In this document: positions 57,732 to 64,000 of the stretch, one piece after another
Layout: every line of letters starts with the position of its first letter
Numbering within the stretch: the first letter of the stretch is position 1
DNA from: Lumbricus rubellus
Taxonomy: Eukaryota > Annelida > Clitellata > Crassiclitellata > Lumbricidae
Direction of reading: 5' to 3'
DNA: 64,000 bases
Assembly (NCBI GenBank): GCA_945859605.1
Contig: OX243814.1
Span: 22,685,345 to 22,749,344 of the forward strand
The notes under the pieces: model-generated
What the model saw: the letters and a program-made list of their open reading frames with translations, nothing else
The model's database searches: none
Told to the model about the DNA's origin: nothing
Translations under genes and position numbers: made by a program

Positions 57732-60700
57732 CTAAGACACCTTTGATGGAAAATAAGCAGACGCAAGTGCTGGCTGCGTCGTCATTTTTGACCTGTCGCT
57801 GTGCTTGTTTCCAACGGTTGCATCTGGCTTTGATGAGTTCTGTGTATCTGTGACGATGTTTGATGGAGGTGGAAGGAAGCCTTTACCAAGTCGAACTGGA
57901 TTCTGTGAGGAAGGAAAATGGATTGATGGAGGAGAGGAGGTTTTTGTTGAAAACTGTTTTGCTCTCGCGCTTTCATCACCCTGCTGAAGATATTTGGGAT
58001 CCAGAAAGACATCGCTAAAATAAAAAACAAATATTCAATATCAGCTCTTTCCTAATATTATTATTATTATTATTATTATTGAATTTGTAACCAAAATGTG
58101 AATCCAAGGTTTGGATAGTAAATCGTGAGGCAAAAATGCTGTTAGATATCCCAGCGTTTGAGAGCCAAGGAGAAATGGTGACCTTGAGCCACTTTTTGAA
58201 GGAAGATGAATTTAAGAAAGAGCAGTCGATTTCATTCCCTCGGAGCAGAGGCACAGAATAGCTGCTCTGTCAATCCTCATGATGTGGCCAATCCAGTTTC
58301 TCTGCCTCCTCCGTATTGTCTCCAGCATTAACCTTTTCTCGCCCACCATCTGCAGTAGCCTACTTCTTCGTTCGTCTTGTGCTCCCTCCAGCTGACACGC
58401 TCCATTCTTCGCCAAATCGACATTTCGAAAGCCTCCAATCTTTTTATGTCGTCCTTTCTCATTGTCCATGTTTCTGACCCATACTCCACACCAGCGTCTT
58501 GACCATTCTCTTCTTTAGGTTCATATTTAGTTTTCCTCTGAGGAGTTCCCCTCTTTTGTTGAATGCGTCTTTTCCCATGGCTATTCGTCTTTTTATTTCT
58601 ACATGGCATCTTGCATCATCTGTGACTATACTTCCTAGGTAGCAGAATTTCTCCACCTGCTCTATTTCCTCTTCGTTTAATGTGATCTTAAAAATTGTTT
58701 TCTCTCCTCCCTTTGTCTTCTTGATGTTTATTTTCATGTCGTGTTCTGTCAATATCATGTTCAGTCAATTTATCATTCTTTGTAATCCTTCTTGAGTGCC
58801 TGCCAACATTGCTTGATCATCTGCGAATCTCAGAGCTTTAATCAGTCTACCTCCTACTTTTATCCCTTCATTCACTTCTTCCACGTTTCCGTTACAGTTT
58901 CTTCTATGTAGTATTGTGGAAAGTCATTACACTCAACAATTTGGGGTGGGAGGACAAATACATGAGCCATCCCCCAACACACTCATTGAGGGGGACCGTG
59001 CCCCAACACATTTATTGAGTCCCCCCTAAGTCTCCGCCCATGCAAGATGTCATCATACGCGTACATAATAGCTTCTGTCACCAGTTAGTTCAGACTCCTG
59101 GAAATGTTGCAGTTGGGCACTGTTAAACAATTTTTGTAGGAAACAAGTACCTCTGAAGGCATAGGTTGCACAAAAATGAAATGTAATGAAGGCACAAGTT
59201 ATTTTGAATTGTACAGTACTTACTTTTGCCGGTTGAAAACATTTGGAGGTGAGCGCAAGTGCATTCGGTCGTCATGAGCGGAGGAGGAGGACATGTTACT
59301 CTTACCTGAAATCTGGTGCTGTGCCTGAAACATTATACAGAATGACTAGAATCAATTGCTTAAATCATATGTGGTTTAGTTTAACTAATGTTAGAACTGC
59401 CTATGGTGTACTGATAGCGACACCTACACTTAGCACATACGGATAAATTGAAAGTTGTGTGAATAAAGATACCTACTAAATCTTCAAACAATTCGGTGTC
59501 TCAATCACTCTGTAAGTTTTGTTATTCTCCCAGATCATCATAATAAATCAAATTTGGTCAAACTATTTCTGACCAATAAGCTATTATTACAATCAGGCTT
59601 AGCAGGTCCAAATGGCCTGCTGTTATTGCTTTTGTTCTTAGGCCAAAGACTTTCTCTCAACAGTATATGTAGACAGCTAATTTCATTACTTCAATTGACA
59701 TGGAAAGATAAAATTTAGAACATCTATAATGCTGAATCAGTTCAAAGAAATTAATACAGTAATAATAATAACCTTAACTCTAAGCTATTCGCCTATTCTT
59801 ACTTCGACCAACCTTTAAATGTCATTAATTAAAATGTTCAACTTGCTAAATTGAAGGTAGCTCAGTTTATGCTTTGTTTCACATACCAGTGGATGCCTAG
59901 CAGATGCTATGGACTGTGGTGATTGACCATATGATGTAGACTGCACACTGCCAAAGGCATTCTGCTGAATAATCAGACAATAAGACATTCGAATTCAGGC
60001 TGAACTCATTGGCAAGGCAATTTATAAATATCACAGCCATTAGCAACAGCTTACATCAAAATCATGGCTCGAATTCATTCATTCATTCATTCATTAAAAA
60101 AATGTGTATAGCACCCCTTCAAGATATCCACTGTCTTGTGCCATGGCAACATATTAGATTTCAGTAACTTGTAAAAAGTATTAGCATTATTTCTAGAGTG
60201 TGGGCACATCTCTAATGGAGTCCATTCCAAGTGGATGGGCCAACAATCGAGAATGCGCAGCAGCGCTGATTAGTTGAGGTGCTAGCACGGGAAACCAGTT
60301 GTTCCCCTTTAACAGAAGAATGAAGGGCTCGATGGCCGGTTGTGTTTGAGACTGGACAACAAAGCATACTCAGGTAGAGAGAGGCGCTACCAAGAAGGCA
60401 GCGCCTGACCACTGGACCAGTGACCAGAGAAGCTATCCTGTAAGAGATAAGCTGTGTGACTGCATGTATGTTGAGACAGAGGCATACTTTGGGATGCGCC
60501 CAACAAGACGAGCAGCAGAACGGAAGTACCAGTCAAGGTAATTAGAGCATGAGGCAAGCCTAGCAGGATCAAGCAACAATGGTCTAGTCTGCTGGTTACA
60601 AGGAAGGCTGCAGCATTGTGCAACAAGAGCAAGAAACAACCCACAACTGGTGAAGCTGATAATAGCAGCTATGGGTGAACTGATCTATGTGAAAGGCAAA

Positions 60701-63700
60701 AGTAAGCTTTTGGTCCAGAATGATCCCCACGTCGTCTCGGACAGAATCAAGGAAAGTAATGCGTGGGAAAAGTAATGCGTGGGAAAAGTAATGCGTGGGA
60801 AAAGTAATGCATGGGAAAAAGTAATGCGTGGGAAAAGTAATGCGTGGGAAGGCCTCAGCGACCAAACACCAGTTAACGCTCGCCAGCCGTCTACCACCGC
60901 CCAGCATGAAACTCCGATGCAGTGTTCGTGCTGTAGTCGGAAGTGCCTTTGAGAAGATAGCTTGAAGGGCGCTATAGCAAATGTGAGAAATAAATAAATG
61001 ACATAAATAATAAATATTCTGCCAAATACTGAATAGTTATATACCCGTTATTTGACCGTGAAGTGAATACAAAACAAGTGTTCTGCACAACCCTAAACTT
61101 CCACCTTTCCAGGAAAGCTTTTCCAGGTAACATACAAAAGCATGCTTCTAAACACAATTCACCCAGTGTATGCTAATCTTTGCACCACAGCAGGCAGACT
61201 AAAAATGTACAAATATCTACTCTGTCACATGAAAAAAAAAATAAATTAGTGATGTGAATATAGCGAAAACATGCAACAGTTATAGACTGCTGATTGATCA
61301 GTTGCTTCAGCAAAAACCCACCATTGTACTTGATGGCCTGTAGAGATTTGTTGAGGCTGGGCCTACTGAACCCGTTTCAAAGGTTGTGAGACGCTGTTGC
61401 ATCGTCTGCGACTCATTTAATTGTTTATTCAACCAATTAATAACTAAACAAGAAAACAAATTCTTCCAATTAGTAACTAGTTTGCTGGAATAGAATTCAT
61501 CTAGAAGCCCTAAGGACTAAATAACCATAAAACGACCAAGATTTGTAAGCAAAACCCAATAAAAATAAAAATGATGAATTTGCTAAACTTTCATGCCATT
61601 CTGCCAAATTTTTGCCCAACTATTGACCCCTTTGTTGCCAAGCGGCCTAGGGCTAAACAAAGCCAACACGTAACATGCAAATGTAAAATTTTTACTTTTG
61701 CAATTTTTTTTCTGTCCAACAATCAAGGAGAGCAAATATTCATGAATATATGAATAAATATATCATGTTTATGTAAATAATGCTGCTGCTACTAATTTAT
61801 TTACAACAGAGACCAACCACTTCGTATGCTAGAAAGGAAGGCTATGGGTACATGGAACTGAATGTTAGAGCAACTGCTACAGACTGGGTCACTATTTCAC
61901 CCTGATGCTATTTCCAGTTCTTCATTTTAGTATGATATGCAGCAAAGCAATCATCGTCCATGCAATAAGCACACTTCGTGCAGCAATGTCTTTCTTGCTG
62001 TACACATAACATCGCTTTGTTCGTATAGCTTTGCAATTTGCTGCAGTTCTTTTCTCTGGCAAGGCCAATAAACATTTCAATTTCTTCCCTGGGGATAGGA
62101 ACTAGGGCTGTTCATTAATCGCAGTTACCACTCGCGTTAAATATTTTGGATGATTAATGCGATTACATTTCAATTGTAAACACTTTCAGACCTGTAGGAA
62201 TTGACCAGACACAGCAATGCGTCAGATGATACCAAAACCAATCTTAGGCCGAGACTCTGAATGAGTGAGAAAAAGAAGTGAGGACGAACAGGTGTGCATA
62301 TAAAAGCAATTGCAGCAAAAACATTGTAGTCAATTCCATTGTTTCATTGTTTACTTTGTACTGTGATCTGGATAGTTTTATGAAATGAAATCACAAGTTA
62401 GAGACAAAACGAAACAAAACCTACAACTGGAAATATTATTACAATACTTGACAGACTATGTTTACCTTCCTCATTTTTTTTCAGAACTTGTCGACTCTCT
62501 TCCAATTTCTGAAGTATTGATTCAAGTGACTCGTTGAGTTTCTTGTTCTCTTCGTCTTTCTGATTGAACGCTGTCTTCAGCTTTTCAAGATCTCGTTTCA
62601 CGTCTTCCAACTCACCTTGCTTCTCCTTCAGCAGCTTCTCTTGCTCATTTGTGATCTGAGTTCGTATTTTCAGCTAAAGTAAAGCAAATCAAAGTTACAC
62701 TCTACCGTCAGTTCAAACTGAACTAGGCCTACATACTGCATATACTTAATTACAGTAACAAGTGCATTATGCATACCTAATTTATGTATGCATTGTATGC
62801 ATTGTATGTATGCATGTATGCAGTTGCCTGATATACTTTATACAATATGCTGGATAGTACCAGTAAGTTATGATTTTTACGCAAACTCTGAGCAATGCAT
62901 TTGGCAGGATTCGTTTTATCCTAAGTTTGTCATTCCCATTTATTATTGCATTGTATTGTATTTAAGCATTTATAAAGCAGCTCCAGTAGGGTGAAACATT
63001 CCGAAACGCTGCTAGTGCACATGGCTCTGTAAGATCAAGCAGGCTGTGAGATGAGAAAAAGAAGAAGAGAACCTGCCAGAGAGAACTGTAGAGAGAACAC
63101 AACGAGAAAGAGCATCCAAGTAATTGAGGCAAATGATCGAGACTGAGCCACAGCAGTTCTAGAGCAAGGAAGTAAAAGGTCAAGTCATCTGTTGGATGAA
63201 TGAAGTAGACAGTGGGAGGAAGCTGACTGAGGCCGAAGTATAACGTAAGCCCGATATTTCAGGGAAGACCCCACCGACATATTAATCCATCATTCTTGTA
63301 TGTGGAATTTACTGTGTCCACATCATGCATTGAGTAATTTTTCACATCCACTGTCGAATTTACGTCTTTTTGGATATTGTCTGGTGGCACATGATCATAT
63401 TTTGGACTAGTTCACTTACAAATTGTGCATTTACATATTATGCAGCGAACAACGTAATTGACAATGTTTCTTTGAAAATGATGAGCATCCGACAAGTTTC
63501 AGACTGATCTGCTAAAATCAACAAATCAACATCTTTGCCTCCGTCAGTTTCTTAGATTGCTCCAATGTAGAGTTGTGACATTGTTCTCTGCTGATATGCA
63601 ACTAAGAATGTGGTTTGCAACGGTAAATTAAAGTCAACACTTACTTACTTACTTTAGCAATCTAAAATGCTGTTAAATATGAATTTTTAAGGAGCAACCT

Positions 63701-63842
63701 TGGTGTCAATGTTACGGATATCCGTCTGAAGCTTTTTGATTATATCATTTCCTTTTTCAACTTCAGCAGCCATTTTCTTGCGAGCTGCATTCTGTTTGGC
63801 AACTTCTCGCTTCTTCTGTTCTAGCTCATCTTCCAGTTTCCG
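57732..63842 (-). CDS. SASS6: SAS-6 centriolar cartwheel protein, C-terminal exons (5' partial)
   Basis: Six minus-strand exons in transcript order: 63842-63699, 62673-62466, 61443-61322, 59964-59887, 59324-59224 and 58014-57732 (stop TAG). Phases (0,1,0,0,2) join into 311 residues. SAS-6 self-assembles into the ninefold cartwheel that templates new centrioles. Seen: a long coiled coil ('ANDIIKK'-type region reading 'EKGNDIIKKLQTDI', then 'NEQEKLLKEK' and 'LQKLEESRQVLKKNEE'), the hallmark 'VINWLNKQLNE' across the 62466/61443 junction, a Ser/Pro-rich disordered tail, 'DVFLDPKYLQ', and a terminal 'ASAYFPSKVS'. These match the order I recall in human SASS6. The N-terminal head domain lies beyond the window. 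The exon 63699 donor (AAG|GTTGCT) is weak. Introns contain same-strand LINE fragments. Confidence 0.9.
58065..58082. repeat. (ATT)n microsatellite
   Basis: A short trinucleotide run just upstream (gene-wise) of the last SASS6 exon's acceptor. Confidence 0.8.
58205..58920 (-). mobile_element. RTE-type LINE fragment, RT motif C to C-terminus
   Basis: Minus strand from 58920: 'ALRFADDQAMLAGTQEGL' (RT motif C, FADD), then frame 58758-58459 with 'VEKFCYLGSIVTDDA', then 'YGSETWTMRKDDIKRLEAFE' (about 58500), 'WRRMERVSWREHKTNEEV', and 'RRRQRNWIGHIMRIDR'. Frameshifts break it. It lies in the last SASS6 intron, on the same strand. Confidence 0.8.
58940..59045. repeat. Decayed hAT-like end
   Basis: CCCCCTAAGTCTCCGCCCATG resembles the complement of the CATAGGCGGAGACTTGG end seen at 25999. 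Internal CCCCAACACA repeats. No partner end found. Confidence 0.35.
60090..60900 (-). mobile_element. CR1/L2-type LINE C-terminal fragment with 16-bp array
   Basis: Minus strand: 'VTSRLDHCCLILLGLP' (the 'SRIDYCNSLL'-like LINE segment), a 'SIVGPSTWNGL' C-terminal motif near 60225, and tail AATGTGTATAGCACCCCTTC (antisense) near 60100. At 60756-60848 six copies of GTAATGCGTGGGAAAA interrupt the frame. In a SASS6 intron, same strand. Confidence 0.65.
60903..61005 (+). mobile_element. SINE/LINE tail module
   Basis: GAAACTCCGATGCAGTGTTC and GCTGTAGTCGGAAGTGCCTT then GAAGGGCGCTATAGCAAATG with an AAATA tail. Same module as in the SINE at 11150. The tRNA-like head is absent. Confidence 0.6.
62104..62175 (+). 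repeat. Decayed TGATTAATCGC-type repeat end
   Basis: AGGGCTGTTCATTAATCGCA and GATTAATGCGATTAC relate to the repeats at 4190 and 32694. In a SASS6 intron. Confidence 0.35.
62950..63240 (-). mobile_element. Probable LINE 3' fragment
   Basis: Antisense tail GCATTTATAAAGCAGCTCCA after a (GTATT)n-like run (62946-62962). The upstream 250 bp is degraded. In the SASS6 intron between exons 63699 and 62673. Confidence 0.35.
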
Positions 63843-64000
63843 CTAGCAGATGAAACAAACAAAGCCAGAAAGAGAACTACAGGAATCGCTTTTAGAAGCA
63901 GAAAGTTAGATATAAAAAGAAATATAAAAGAACAGAATTAGCAGCAGAACTAATAATAACTTTTTTTTAAAAATGAATTTTTTAAATTTACAGAGATGTC

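Noticed and set aside
57782..58030. 82-codon minus ORF starting MFFILAMSFW
   Set aside because: Out-of-frame shadow of the last SASS6 exon, whose correct frame reads DVFLDPKYL and ends ASAYFPSKVS.

Overview
The window is intron-rich metazoan nuclear DNA, AT-rich, with GT-AG introns, tRNA-derived SINEs, CR1/L2-type and RTE-type LINEs, Helitrons, and hAT and Tc1/mariner elements. The three recognisable genes are of animal type. Frequent TAGGCCTA palindromes and LINE/SINE tails of the form 'atttatatagcgcc' suggest a marine invertebrate, but I cannot fix the phylum from this window. Most of the sequence is intron, intergenic DNA and transposable elements. The long ORFs are mostly low-complexity DNA or retrotransposon remnants.

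Genes, left to right. (1) 387-10826 (+): the last seven coding exons of rotatin (RTTN), a centriole-assembly protein; the 5' part lies outside the window. (2) 18450-21066 (+): a small two-exon gene for a coiled-coil protein that I do not recognise. It has a poly-alanine run and an apparent internal duplication. (3) 27560-50994 (+): a complete 13-exon gene for a MICU3-like regulator of the mitochondrial calcium uniporter. The splice phases agree at every junction and give 481 codons, with two canonical EF-hands. (4) 57732-63842 (-): the last six coding exons of SASS6 (SAS-6), the centriolar cartwheel protein; the 5' part lies outside the window. Exon borders were placed by hand from phase, splice consensus and remembered family similarity, with no alignment run.

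Mobile DNA. At least eight hAT-superfamily elements are bounded by 8-bp target duplications or near-duplications. One of them carries a BED-finger transposase exon and is nested inside a Helitron (13571-15475). A second short Helitron is at 2866-3279, with another 3' terminus at 3600. A Tc1/mariner element with TIRs of well over 100 bp lies at 48925-49785. A foldback element with AGTGGGACA subterminal repeats spans about 16077-17724. Two large antisense CR1/L2-type LINE copies sit in MICU introns, one with an uninterrupted 625-codon reverse transcriptase ORF. RTE-type fragments are at 28.8, 49.8 and 58.2 kb. tRNA-derived SINEs carry the same 3' stem-loop as the CR1/L2-type LINEs, which suggests LINE-driven mobilisation.

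The most unusual structures are a 25-copy, 24-bp minisatellite that starts 18 bp after a MICU exon and stays open in that exon's reading frame; the nested hAT-in-Helitron; and the GGACATTATCCCC repeat family whose inverted arms bracket the second exon of the unknown coiled-coil gene. I saw no CRISPR array, rRNA gene, free-standing tRNA gene or bacterial-type operon.
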